A stretch of DNA of 21,487 nucleotides from Anaerolineae bacterium (GTDB lineage Bacteria; Chloroflexota; Anaerolineae; JAFGEY01). Shown one piece after another: positions 1 to 8,294 of the stretch. Position numbers and translations under genes: made by a program. Every line of letters starts with the position of its first letter. Within the stretch, counting starts at the first letter, position 1. The DNA is taken from NCBI GenBank assembly GCA_016929205.1, contig JAFGJF010000026.1, forward strand, positions 1 through 21,487, written 5' to 3'. The notes beneath the pieces were generated by a model. It saw nothing but the letters and a program-made list of their open reading frames with translations, did not search any database and was not told the DNA's origin.

Positions 1-1242
1 GTGCTCGCGCCCGGATATGCGGCGCAAACCCAGGCGCTGGCCGTCTCTTTGTCGCGGTGGATGGTAGCCTCGACGGTGATTTTTAGCGTCAGCGGCTTGT
101 TGATGGGGATTCTCAACGCCAACGACCATTTTCTGACGCCGGCGCTCGCACCCAGTTTGTACAACCTGGGCATCATCGCCGGTGCACTGCTTTTTGCGCG
201 GTGGTGGGGCATTCATGGCGTCGCCATTGGCACCGTTTTTGGCGCGCTGTTGCATCTGCTGATTCAACTCCCGGCCCTGCGCAAATTGGACTGGAGCTAT
301 TCGCCGATTCTCGGCCTGCGCCTCCAGGGTGTGCGAGAGGTCGCACGGTTGATGGGACCTCGCGTGCTCGGGCTGGCGATCACCCAGTTGCATTTTTGGG
401 TGAACACTAACCTGGGATCGCGCATTGCCATCGAAGGTGTGGTGTCGGCACTGACCTGGGGCTGGCAGTTGATGTTGCTGCCACAAGGGATCTTTGCTCA
501 GGCCATCGCGACCGTCGCTTTTCCATCCTTTTCGGCGCAGGTGGCGCGAAGAGAACAGGACCAACTCCGGAGCGCCATTTCGTCGGCATTGGGTATGGTT
601 TTCTTTTTGACGCTTCCGGCGACGATTGGTCTGGTCATCTTGCGCCGCCAGTTTGTCGAGATGCTCTTTATGCGCGGCGCATTCGATCAACGCGCTGTTG
701 AGATGGTGGCCTGGGCGTTGGCCTGGTATGCAGTTGGGTTAGTTGCTCATTCGGGGCTCGAGATCGTAACCCGCGCCTTTTATGCCATGCACGACACAGC
801 CACGCCCGTTTGGGTTGGCGGCGGAGCAATGGCCCTGAATATCGCGTTCAGCGTGCTCCTGAGCGGGCTCTTTGCCACGGTGGGTAAACTTGCGTTCCCC
901 GACGTTTACGCGCCCTGGATGCCGCTTGGCGGGCTCGCTTTGGCCAATTCGGTGGCCACAACGATCGAGACACTGATCCTGGTATACTTGCTCAATCGAC
1001 GGCTGGACGGGCTGGACCTTGGCCGTCTTTGGTCGTCGGTATGGCGTGTTTTGATCGGTGTGGCAGCGATGGGCGCAGCGTTGGGCGGCCTTTTAGCAGT
1101 GATGCCTGGGCAGAATCCCTGGATCCTCGGGATTGGGGGCCTGGTAGTCGGGGCAGGGACGTTTTTCCTTGCCGTGCTGCTGCTTGGTTCTCCAGAACTG
1201 GCCTTGATTCGACCGGCTATCCGACGCCGGAGCGCAAAATGA
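1..1242 (+). CDS. murJ: Lipid II flippase MurJ (MviN family), 5'-truncated
   Basis: This is the C-terminal 413 codons of a polytopic inner-membrane protein of the MOP superfamily. MurJ moves lipid II, the undecaprenyl-linked peptidoglycan precursor, across the cytoplasmic membrane. The visible part holds a long series of hydrophobic helices. It includes the family-typical stretch around residues 30-60 (a GLLMGILNAN segment, then FLTPALAPSLYNLG) and a conserved arginine-rich loop near residue 215 (LRRQFVEMLF). Full MurJ proteins are about 500-550 residues, so roughly 100 residues should lie upstream of the window. The GTG at base 1 is therefore probably internal and not the start. The stop codon overlaps the next gene by 4 bases (ATGA), which suggests translational coupling. 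Family assignment is firm; specificity for lipid II is inferred from the family. Confidence 0.9.
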   Translation: MLAPGYAAQTQALAVSLSRWMVASTVIFSVSGLLMGILNANDHFLTPALAPSLYNLGIIAGALLFARWWGIHGVAIGTVFGALLHLLIQLPALRKLDWSYSPILGLRLQGVREVARLMGPRVLGLAITQLHFWVNTNLGSRIAIEGVVSALTWGWQLMLLPQGIFAQAIATVAFPSFSAQVARREQDQLRSAISSALGMVFFLTLPATIGLVILRRQFVEMLFMRGAFDQRAVEMVAWALAWYAVGLVAHSGLEIVTRAFYAMHDTATPVWVGGGAMALNIAFSVLLSGLFATVGKLAFPDVYAPWMPLGGLALANSVATTIETLILVYLLNRRLDGLDLGRLWSSVWRVLIGVAAMGAALGGLLAVMPGQNPWILGIGGLVVGAGTFFLAVLLLGSPELALIRPAIRRRSAK

Positions 1243-2195
1243 GCGACGTTCCAGCGATGGAGTGGCTGCTCGAACCGGAGAATCCATCGGCCCGCTATCT
1301 CACCCTGCGCCACTTGATGGGACGCGACGAACAGGATGAACAAGTCATTGCCGCACGGGAGGCCATCGCTGGTCTTCACATCGTACGTACCATCCTCGAT
1401 GCCCAGTACCCGGCAGGGCACTGGGTCAAGCCCGGTCGCGGGTACAGCCCCAAGTACAAGGCAACAATTTGGCAGTTGATCTTTTTGACAGATTTGGGCA
1501 TGCCCGGAACGCCGGCTATTGCCCGGGCCTGCGAACACGTGTTACAAAACGCCTTCCACGCAGGCTATGGCCTCTTTTCGGCACACAAGCACAGTACCGG
1601 CATCTATCCTTGCTTGAACGGCAGCCTGATGCGCGCGTTGGTACATTTTGGCTATGTGGCGCATCCCACTGTGCAGATCGTTATCCAGGCGCTGATCGAT
1701 TGGGTAGAAACGGTTGGGTTTGCTTGCCCACGCAACGCGATACAGGCCAGGAAAAGAACCAGTTGGCAAGCTTGTGTCTGGGGGTGTGTCAAGGTATTGC
1801 GAGGGTTCGCGGCATTGCCAAAAGAAAAACAAACCCGGGCGATACGCCGGATCGTTGGGCAAGGGATCGACCTATTACGCACCCGCGATTTGCTTGACAA
1901 CCAACAGCCTATGTTGATTGAAACGGATTCACACTGGCTGCAGCCAGGGTTCCCATTAGGCGACCACAGCGATTTGTTGGAGGCGTTGCTGGCGTTGGCC
2001 GAATGGGATGCAGCCGGCGGGCTGGACCAGACCATCCGCTTTATTATCGACCAGCGAGGGCGAGACAGACGCTGGCAGCTTGGGTACACACCGGCCAAGA
2101 TGTGGGCTGATTTTGGTTCGGTCGGAGAGCCGAACAAGTGGATAACGTTGCGCGCACTCGACGTCATCGAGCGCACAAGACGCTTAAAACCATAG
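1239..2195 (+). CDS. Uncharacterised alpha-helical protein, squalene-cyclase/prenyltransferase-like fold
   Basis: This 318-residue protein has no signal peptide or membrane segment. The start chosen is the ATG that overlaps the murJ stop codon (ATGA), with GGAG 6 bases upstream; the frame stays open further upstream inside murJ, but that part is shadow. The sequence alternates amphipathic helices with short loops. It has family-like elements: YLTLRHLMG near residue 24, SPKYKATIWQLIFLTDLG near 75, and an H-x2-TGIYPCLNGSLMRAL segment near 115. These resemble hypothetical proteins often labelled squalene cyclase-like or prenyltransferase repeat proteins (alpha/alpha toroid). I see no DxDD motif of class II terpene cyclases, so catalysis should not be assumed. 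The tight overlap with murJ suggests co-expression, perhaps with a lipid or cell-envelope role. Gene call is firm; function is unknown. Confidence 0.8.
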   Translation: MSDVPAMEWLLEPENPSARYLTLRHLMGRDEQDEQVIAAREAIAGLHIVRTILDAQYPAGHWVKPGRGYSPKYKATIWQLIFLTDLGMPGTPAIARACEHVLQNAFHAGYGLFSAHKHSTGIYPCLNGSLMRALVHFGYVAHPTVQIVIQALIDWVETVGFACPRNAIQARKRTSWQACVWGCVKVLRGFAALPKEKQTRAIRRIVGQGIDLLRTRDLLDNQQPMLIETDSHWLQPGFPLGDHSDLLEALLALAEWDAAGGLDQTIRFIIDQRGRDRRWQLGYTPAKMWADFGSVGEPNKWITLRALDVIERTRRLKP

Positions 2196-2219
2196 CCACT
2201 TTCCCCCACTCTTTCCTTG

Positions 2220-2252
2220 TTTTCCACAGCTTGGGTGAGGAAATGTGGATAA
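2220..2252. promoter_or_regulatory. Inverted pair of DnaA-box-like 9-mers
   Basis: TTTTCCACA at 2220-2228 and TGTGGATAA at 2244-2252 are near-inverse copies separated by 15 bases. Read on the minus strand the second is TTATCCACA, the consensus DnaA box, and the first differs from it by one base. The pair sits in the gap between two convergent genes. It could bind DnaA, could be a weak hairpin (6-bp TCCACA/TGTGGA core), or could be chance. No T-tract follows on either strand, so it is not a good intrinsic terminator. Confidence 0.35.
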
Positions 2253-2253
2253 C

Positions 2254-2739
2254 TCAGGTCTTTTTGTAGGCGCGGCTTTGATGGCGTGGCTGGGCCGGCA
2301 CTGCCTCAGTGACCCAGGCATTAAACGTCTCGTCAGAAGCGACTATTTCGCGCCATTCCTCGGTGGGTACCGCATAAGCGGCGGCCCGAAGTTTAGTCAT
2401 CCCGTTTTTGCCAAGCCGTTTTTCCAATTGACTGTACCAGCGTGGGTGAAAGACGCTCGGCTGCGCGACGCCGATCACAAGGACAAAGATAAAGACAACG
2501 CCAGCAGCGTACCCAAGCATTCGGGCGTTAGCCCAAGTATAGTACAACAGAAACACCAACCCCGACAAGATGAAAACAAAACTGAGCAAAAAACCGGCAG
2601 CCGGGTAGGGATACCGTTCTTTGCGACTCGGGTGTCGCCACCAGCTTTTATCACTGCTCAAGTACATCCTGACCCCTCGGGCGCCGAACCAAATGCCGTA
2701 TGCGACCATTATTAAGCCAATTAATTCTGCCGCTCTCAC
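2254..2739 (-). CDS. Small integral membrane protein of unknown function
   Basis: This 161-residue protein is predicted from a GTG start with AGGAG about 9 bases upstream. The N-terminal part carries three hydrophobic segments at about residues 4-25, 46-68 and 72-93. A cytosolic-looking, basic C-terminal half follows (about 95-161), with an RWYSQLEKRLGKNGM stretch. No catalytic motif or known domain is recognised. It lies 30 bases downstream of guaB on the same strand and no terminator is visible between them, so it is probably the second gene of the guaB transcript. It converges on the murJ-side operon. Existence is likely from length, start signal and coherent membrane topology; function is unknown. 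Confidence 0.7.
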   Translation of the reverse strand: MRAAELIGLIMVAYGIWFGARGVRMYLSSDKSWWRHPSRKERYPYPAAGFLLSFVFILSGLVFLLYYTWANARMLGYAAGVVFIFVLVIGVAQPSVFHPRWYSQLEKRLGKNGMTKLRAAAYAVPTEEWREIVASDETFNAWVTEAVPAQPRHQSRAYKKT

Positions 2740-2769
2740 GCGCTGTTTCTCCTGTTCCCAGGGCGATAT

Positions 2770-4230
2770 TTATCGTCCCGGATAATTGGGGGCCTCTTTG
2801 GTAATGATGACGTCGTGAGGATGACTCTCGATAAGCCCTGCACTTGTAATACGCACAAATTTGGCTTTTTCGCGCAATTCTGACAAATCTGCCGCCCCAA
2901 CGTACCCCATACCGGAACGCAGGCCGCCCATCAGTTGGAAAATATATTCTGCCAGAGTTCCCTTGTACGCCACACGTCCCTCAATGCCCTCCGGCACCAG
3001 CTTACCTGGCCCATCCTGTCCCGATGCGTAGCGGTCGCGGCCATATCCTTGCATAGCACCAAGCGAGCCCATACCGCGATAGTCTTTAAAATAGCGCCCC
3101 TCGTAAATAATCAGTTCGCCGGGGCATTCATCCAGACCCGCTAACAAGGACCCAAGCATCACGGTATCGGCCCCCGCAGCCAGCGCTTTGACGATATCCC
3201 CCGAGTATTTGATGCCACCATCGGCAATGGTTGGAATATTGTATTTGCGTGCCTGTTCGACACAGTTCAAGATGGCCGTAAACTGGGGCATACCTGCACC
3301 CGAAATGATACGCGTGGTGCAGATCGAGCCGGCACCGACGCCGATTTTGATTGCGTCCGCACCTGCTTTGATCAGGTCTTGTGTTGCTTTGGGTGTAACG
3401 ACGTTCCCGGCAATGATGGGAACACCAGGGGCGCTGGCCTGGATGTGCTCAATGGCCTGAATCACATCTTTGCTATGCCCGTGCGCCGTGTCGACAACCA
3501 GGACGTCGACGCCCGAGTGATAAAGGGCTGAAACGCGGCCCTGCAAATCTGGGCCAACACCTACCGCAGCACCAACCAGCAGCCGCCCCCGGCTATCCGT
3601 AGCGCGGTTGGGATAATCGATCTTTTTTTGGATATCCTTGACCGTGATCAATCCTTTTAGATGTCCTCGTTCATCAACCAAGGGTAGTTTTTCGATCCGA
3701 TGCGTGCCCAGAATCTTTTTGGCTTCTTCGAGGGTCGTACCGATAGGGGCGGTGATCAGGTTCTCGCGAGTCATATACTCGTATACCGGACGGGTCATAT
3801 CCTCCGCAAAACGCACATCTCGATTGGTCAGGATGCCGACCAGTTTGCCTTCCTCTGTGATCGGTACACCCGAGATGCGATAGCGCGACATCAGATCTTC
3901 GGCTTCGCTGAGCAACGCGCTAGGAGGCAGCGTGAATGGATCGACAATCATGCCCGACTCGGAACGTTTGACCTTATCCACCTCTGCCGCTTGATCGACT
4001 GCGCTCATGTTACGATGAATGATACCTATACCGCCCTCTCGGGCCAGCGCAATCGCCAGGCGAGCTTCAGTGATGGTATCCATCGCTGCCGAGAGAACCG
4101 GAATATTGAGTATCAAGTTGGCTGCCAACCGGGTTTGTAGATTTACATCTCGGGGCAAAACTTGGCTGTAACCAGGCGTTAACAATACATCGTCAAAAGT
4201 CAATGCTTCTGCAAGTGTCAGATCTGGCAC
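2770..4230 (-). CDS. guaB: Inosine-5'-monophosphate dehydrogenase
   Basis: The 486-residue protein matches full-length bacterial IMPDH. It oxidises IMP to XMP with NAD+, the committed step of guanine nucleotide synthesis, in the cytosol as a tetramer. The catalytic (beta/alpha)8 barrel is split by a CBS pair (Bateman domain) at about residues 95-205, an adenine/guanine nucleotide sensor in this family. The active-site loop GAGSICTTR is at 299-307, with nucleophile Cys304. The DGGI motif is at 337-340 and the flap region with Arg400-Tyr401 follows [11 protein letters not shown]. The start is GTG, supported by AGGAGG about 6 bases upstream and by the typical N-terminus ([10 protein letters not shown]). 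It is transcribed divergently from infA, from a near-consensus promoter about 35 bases upstream. A small membrane protein gene follows. Confidence 0.97.
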   Translation of the reverse strand: MPDLTLAEALTFDDVLLTPGYSQVLPRDVNLQTRLAANLILNIPVLSAAMDTITEARLAIALAREGGIGIIHRNMSAVDQAAEVDKVKRSESGMIVDPFTLPPSALLSEAEDLMSRYRISGVPITEEGKLVGILTNRDVRFAEDMTRPVYEYMTRENLITAPIGTTLEEAKKILGTHRIEKLPLVDERGHLKGLITVKDIQKKIDYPNRATDSRGRLLVGAAVGVGPDLQGRVSALYHSGVDVLVVDTAHGHSKDVIQAIEHIQASAPGVPIIAGNVVTPKATQDLIKAGADAIKIGVGAGSICTTRIISGAGMPQFTAILNCVEQARKYNIPTIADGGIKYSGDIVKALAAGADTVMLGSLLAGLDECPGELIIYEGRYFKDYRGMGSLGAMQGYGRDRYASGQDGPGKLVPEGIEGRVAYKGTLAEYIFQLMGGLRSGMGYVGAADLSELREKAKFVRITSAGLIESHPHDVIITKEAPNYPGR

Positions 4231-4271
4231 AGGATCCCTCCTATGTACACGGAATCGATTATCGAGATACT

Positions 4272-4300
4272 AGTATACTGTTAAGGAATGATTTTGTCAA
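4272..4300 (-). promoter_or_regulatory. Sigma-70-type promoter of guaB
   Basis: On the minus strand, TTGACA (4300-4295) and TATACT (4277-4272) are separated by exactly 17 bases. The -35 is a perfect match to consensus and the -10 matches five of six positions. Predicted transcription start is near 4265, giving a leader of about 35 bases that contains the AGGAGG of guaB. No riboswitch or attenuator fits in so short a leader. Confidence 0.85.
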
Positions 4301-4321
4301 AGGGTTTGGCCCAATATACGT

Positions 4322-4350
4322 TTGACAAACCATGTTGAATGGTCTATAAT
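4322..4350 (+). promoter_or_regulatory. Perfect-consensus sigma-70 promoter of the infA-ATPase unit
   Basis: TTGACA at 4322-4327 and TATAAT at 4345-4350 are separated by 17 bases. All twelve hexamer positions match the housekeeping consensus. The predicted start is near 4357, leaving a leader of about 110 bases before the infA ATG. The -35 element lies 21 bases from the divergent guaB -35, so the two polymerases would compete or be co-regulated. This is the only convincing promoter found upstream of the ATPase genes. Confidence 0.88.
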
Positions 4351-4467
4351 ACATTCCGATCAAGATGGATGAGCAAGTCGAGCATTTTCGCTTGGTGATT
4401 GTTTGATGACGAACGAGTTTCGAGTTGTCGATCCGAATTATCGCCAATATGCAAAGAAAGGATGCGA

Positions 4468-4716
4468 ATGGCAAAAGTCGCGTCAAGCAAAGAAAAAATC
4501 GAGCTAGAAGGCACAGTCGTTGAAACACTGCCGGGCACGCAGTTTCGTGTCGAGCTAGATAACGGGCATATTGTTTTGGCATATCCCTCTGGAAAGATGC
4601 GCAAGTATTATATCCGTATCCTTTTGGGTGACCGGGTACGGCTCGAACTCTCACCGTATGATTTGGAGCGCGGGCGAATTACATACCGCTATAAAAGGCG
4701 CTTGTCTCGCGAGTAA
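4468..4716 (+). CDS. infA: Translation initiation factor IF-1
   Basis: This 82-residue OB-fold protein binds the ribosomal A site with IF-2 and IF-3 during initiation. The start at the MAK codon follows the family; an in-frame ATG two codons earlier is also possible, and AAAGGA lies just upstream. Diagnostic IF-1 segments are [32 protein letters not shown] and [14 protein letters not shown]. Compared with the 72-residue Escherichia coli factor it has a few extra residues after MAK and a basic C-terminal tail (YKRRLSRE). infA normally lies between map and rpmJ in the spc/alpha cluster. Here that site (around 17118-17131) has no infA, and the gene stands alone before the ATPase operon. Assignment is firm. 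Confidence 0.96.
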   Translation: MAKVASSKEKIELEGTVVETLPGTQFRVELDNGHIVLAYPSGKMRKYYIRILLGDRVRLELSPYDLERGRITYRYKRRLSRE

Positions 4717-4758
4717 CCAGCGTGTCCGTAGCTTGTACGCATATGGATAGGAAAAACA

Positions 4759-4941
4759 GTGAGCAATAGAAAATCATCCCGCCGGTCAAGAAGGCGTTCA
4801 CGTCATTCCTCTAACCGCATACAATCAACATCCGCCCAGAATAATCGTTCGCCTCAAGTCTTTGTTCAGAGGAAGACAAATCACCCAGAGATGCCAGAGA
4901 CGTTTATCTATACTTGTACGATCTATAAAACGACTGACTAG
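4759..4941 (+). CDS. Small Arg/Ser-rich basic protein, hypothetical
   Basis: This is a 60-codon frame starting with GTG; AGGA lies about 7 bases upstream. The N-terminal third is almost entirely Arg, Ser, Lys and Asn (for example RRSRRRSRHSSNR at 8-20). The C-terminal part is more ordinary, with PEMPETFIYTCTIY at 43-56. Such basic peptides often bind nucleic acid, but nothing here proves it. It sits 42 bases after infA, on the same strand, in what would otherwise be a gene-free stretch of about 370 bases (4717-5086). It could be a real small gene or a chance frame. Apart from this frame and the hairpin at 5010-5063, I see nothing else in that stretch. Confidence 0.4.
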   Translation: MSNRKSSRRSRRRSRHSSNRIQSTSAQNNRSPQVFVQRKTNHPEMPETFIYTCTIYKTTD

Positions 4942-5009
4942 CGTCTTGTCGCCGGCAAGCTTGGGCGCGAGTTGGACGTACAGACATAAACAGGATTGAG
5001 AGCATTTGG

Positions 5010-5063
5010 CAGCTTGAGCTTACAAGCATTTGTTTTACAAGAACGGCTTGTAGACGCAAGCTG
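5010..5063. repeat. Long inverted repeat / leader hairpin before atpD
   Basis: Arms 5010-5027 and 5046-5063 are 18 bases each and pair with 15 Watson-Crick pairs, one G-U and two mismatches around an 18-base loop (5028-5045). The outer ends are CAGCTTG and CAAGCTG; the inner ends are TACAAGC and GCTTGTA. It ends 23 bases before the preferred atpD start. No run of T follows either arm, so it does not look like an intrinsic terminator. It may be an mRNA stability or processing element, a translational control hairpin, or a protein-binding palindrome. Confidence 0.7.
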
Positions 5064-5068
5064 TTTGA

Positions 5069-6475
<1,407 letters not shown>

Positions 6476-6487
6476 GCGAGGGAAAGC

Positions 6488-6913
6488 GTGTCCGACGACA
6501 AACCAGTCATCAGATTGCTTGTACTCACGCCCGACGAGATCATATTGGATACATACATTACGTCGCTGCGATTTCAACAAAAGGATGGCTGGCGCGGCAT
6601 TTTGCCCAACCATACACCCTTTATCACGCCGTTGGTCAATGGGACACTGATCTATCGACTACCCGGCGATCCCACGCTGAATTACATCGCTTTGTACGGC
6701 GGCACGCTGGAAGTGAAACCGGATCAAGTCGTGATTCTCACCGCCGCGGCCGAGCCAGGTGATGATGTGCAGGAACTGGCATTGCACCTTTTGGAGCGAC
6801 AAGCCGAAGCGGACGCGCTGGCCTTTGAAGCACACATTGAATTCACCAAAGTGCGCACTGCGCTCGTCCGCGCATTGACCGACTTGCCCGAGCCATTGGA
6901 TGTCATCCGATGA
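6488..6913 (+). CDS. atpC: N-ATPase subunit epsilon
   Basis: This 141-residue central-stalk subunit couples c-ring rotation to F1 and can inhibit ATP hydrolysis. The start is GTG with GAGGGAA just upstream, 12 bases after atpD. The N-terminal beta-sandwich (about 1-88) has the typical signature DGWRGILPNHTPFITPL, followed by GTLEVKPDQVVILTAAAE. The C-terminal part (about 90-135) forms two helices rich in Ala, Glu and Leu. The stop overlaps the next gene as ATGA, so translation is probably coupled. Its place directly after atpD matches the N-ATPase layout. Confidence 0.92.
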   Translation: MSDDKPVIRLLVLTPDEIILDTYITSLRFQQKDGWRGILPNHTPFITPLVNGTLIYRLPGDPTLNYIALYGGTLEVKPDQVVILTAAAEPGDDVQELALHLLERQAEADALAFEAHIEFTKVRTALVRALTDLPEPLDVIR

Positions 6914-7155
6914 ATAACGGCGAACCCTCTGATAAAGACAAGCAGCATGCCAGGACGTTTTGGCATCTGGTTGCTAGCGCATCGTCATTGGGCTGGAGCA
7001 TGGTCTTGCCCATTGTCGGAGGGGTATTGTTGGGCAAATATCTGGATGAAAGGACCGGTGGCGGGCTTATTTGGACGGTTGGATTGTTGTTTGGCGGCGT
7101 TGCGATTGCGCTTTACAACATGTATCACATTCTATTCAAAGAAACGATCGAGTAA
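6910..7155 (+). CDS. atpQ: AtpQ/AtpZ-like small membrane protein of the N-ATPase operon
   Basis: This 81-residue protein has a charged cytosolic N-terminus and two membrane helices (about 22-42 and 52-72). The GGVLLGKYLDERTGGGLIWTV stretch between and into the helices is typical of the AtpZ / ATPase_gene1 family, which accompanies F-ATPase operons. AtpZ-type proteins have been linked to divalent-cation handling and to assembly in other bacteria; the exact role in N-ATPases is not settled. It overlaps atpC by 4 bases. In described N-ATPase operons atpQ is followed by atpR; here atpB starts 22 bases later, leaving no room for atpR. An AtpI-type label is the main alternative. Confidence 0.82.
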   Translation: MNNGEPSDKDKQHARTFWHLVASASSLGWSMVLPIVGGVLLGKYLDERTGGGLIWTVGLLFGGVAIALYNMYHILFKETIE

Positions 7156-7177
7156 GGCTTGAGCAGGAAGGCACGTT

Positions 7178-7846
7178 ATGGAACTTGCAGAAGAATTGAT
7201 TCCTGTTGTTATGTTCAGATTGGGTCCACTCCAAGTGACCAGCACTGTCGTCTATACCTGGATCATTATGGCCATCGTGTTGGCTGTATTCGCCATCCTG
7301 GGGCGAAGCCTCAAAATTCGCCCCTCACGAGTCCAGAATGCGCTGGAATGGCTGGTCGAAGTGATCGATACGATGGTCCGCGATATGATTCACGAGCAGC
7401 CGCGCATTTTCGTCCCCATCGTGGGCACATTGACCATTCTCATCGCTGCACTCAACCTGGGGGGATTGATTCCCGGCATCAGGTCGCCGACGACAGATCT
7501 GAACACGCCATTGGCATTGGCGATCATCGTCTTTATCTCGGTCCACTATTATGGCATTCGCCGCAAAGGGCTTGTTGGACACCTCAAACACTATGTCGAA
7601 CCGATCTTTATACTGCTCCCCATCGAAGTCGCCAGCGAGTTTGCGCGCACCCTGTCGTTGACTTTTCGTTTGTTTGGCAATATTCTCGGCGAAGAAATCG
7701 TCATTGCTGTGTTGTTTCTCATCTTGCCCGTGTTGATCCCGGTGCCAATGATGCTGTTTAGTATTTTTACTTCGGTGATCCAGGCTTATGTATTCACGCT
7801 ACTCACAATTGTCTATATCTCTGGTGCAGTGCAAGCACACGAGTAG
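7178..7846 (+). CDS. atpB: N-ATPase subunit a (stator ion channel)
   Basis: The 222-residue membrane subunit forms the two ion half-channels next to the c-ring. The start ATG is preceded by AGGAAGG. Five or six hydrophobic helices are visible. The essential arginine is Arg164 in the family motif TFRLFGNILGEE, equivalent to Arg210 of Escherichia coli. The last helix has IQAYVFTLLTIVYISGA, with the conserved Gln202. Its length is at the short end for subunit a, as expected for this class. It acts directly with the c subunit encoded 49 bases downstream. The assignment is firm; the ion type is judged from subunit c. Confidence 0.95.
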   Translation: MELAEELIPVVMFRLGPLQVTSTVVYTWIIMAIVLAVFAILGRSLKIRPSRVQNALEWLVEVIDTMVRDMIHEQPRIFVPIVGTLTILIAALNLGGLIPGIRSPTTDLNTPLALAIIVFISVHYYGIRRKGLVGHLKHYVEPIFILLPIEVASEFARTLSLTFRLFGNILGEEIVIAVLFLILPVLIPVPMMLFSIFTSVIQAYVFTLLTIVYISGAVQAHE

Positions 7847-7895
7847 ATTTGTTTGCATACGCCATATCGCATATACATGAAACAAGGAGGACTAG

Positions 7896-8186
7896 ATGGA
7901 TTGGGTTACATTTCCGTGGGATAAGGCATTCGTTGTCTTGACCGTCTTGATGTCGGGGATCGGAATCGTGGTGGGGATTATGGTGCCGGCCATTGGACAG
8001 ATGATCGTAGCTGGCAAAGCACTGAATGCGATCGCGCGTCAGCCCGAAGCAGGAGATGCAATTAACCGCATGCTGCTTCTTTCTTTGGCCATGATCGAGT
8101 CACTGGCGATTTACGTTTTGGCCGTGATTCTGATCTTGCTTTTTGCTAACCCGATGAGCGAGTTTCTTTTACGTGCGCTTGAATAA
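7896..8186 (+). CDS. atpE: N-ATPase subunit c with Na+-type ligand set
   Basis: The 96-residue hairpin protein forms the rotor ring. Two long helices flank the polar loop ARQPEAG (47-53), which contacts the central stalk. Helix 1 holds Pro31-Ala-Ile-Gly-Gln35. Helix 2 holds the ion-binding Glu68 followed by Ser69, with Tyr73 four residues on. These correspond to Gln32, Glu65, Ser66 and Tyr70 of the Na+-driven Ilyobacter ring. The position of Thr67, which binds a water there, is Leu70 here. Proton-type rings lack this combination, so Na+ coupling is likely but not proven. A very strong ribosome site (AAGGAGG) precedes the ATG, fitting the high copy number of c. Confidence 0.95.
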   Translation: MDWVTFPWDKAFVVLTVLMSGIGIVVGIMVPAIGQMIVAGKALNAIARQPEAGDAINRMLLLSLAMIESLAIYVLAVILILLFANPMSEFLLRALE

Positions 8187-8294
8187 GGCATGCAGCTTTG
8201 TGATGATCCGCTCAACACAGATTGATGTCACACAGAGGTTGGTTTCGCACATTAGGTTCTTTGTTCGCCCATGTTACTGTCGCGGGGTGAGACG

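Noticed and set aside
906..1538. 210-codon minus-strand frame over the murJ end and the next gene
   Set aside because: Low-complexity shadow lying over two coherent plus-strand genes.
2220..2252. Replication origin (oriC)
   Set aside because: Only two boxes, no AT-rich unwinding region and no dnaA, dnaN or gyrB nearby.
3700..4140. 146-codon plus-strand frame inside guaB
   Set aside because: Fully antisense to guaB and without start signal or family features.
7156..7177. Possible remnant of atpR
   Set aside because: The gap is 22 bases and holds just the atpB ribosome site.
8187..8294. Hidden small gene or hairpin between atpE and atpF
   Set aside because: No frame with a start signal and only weak short complementarity was found.
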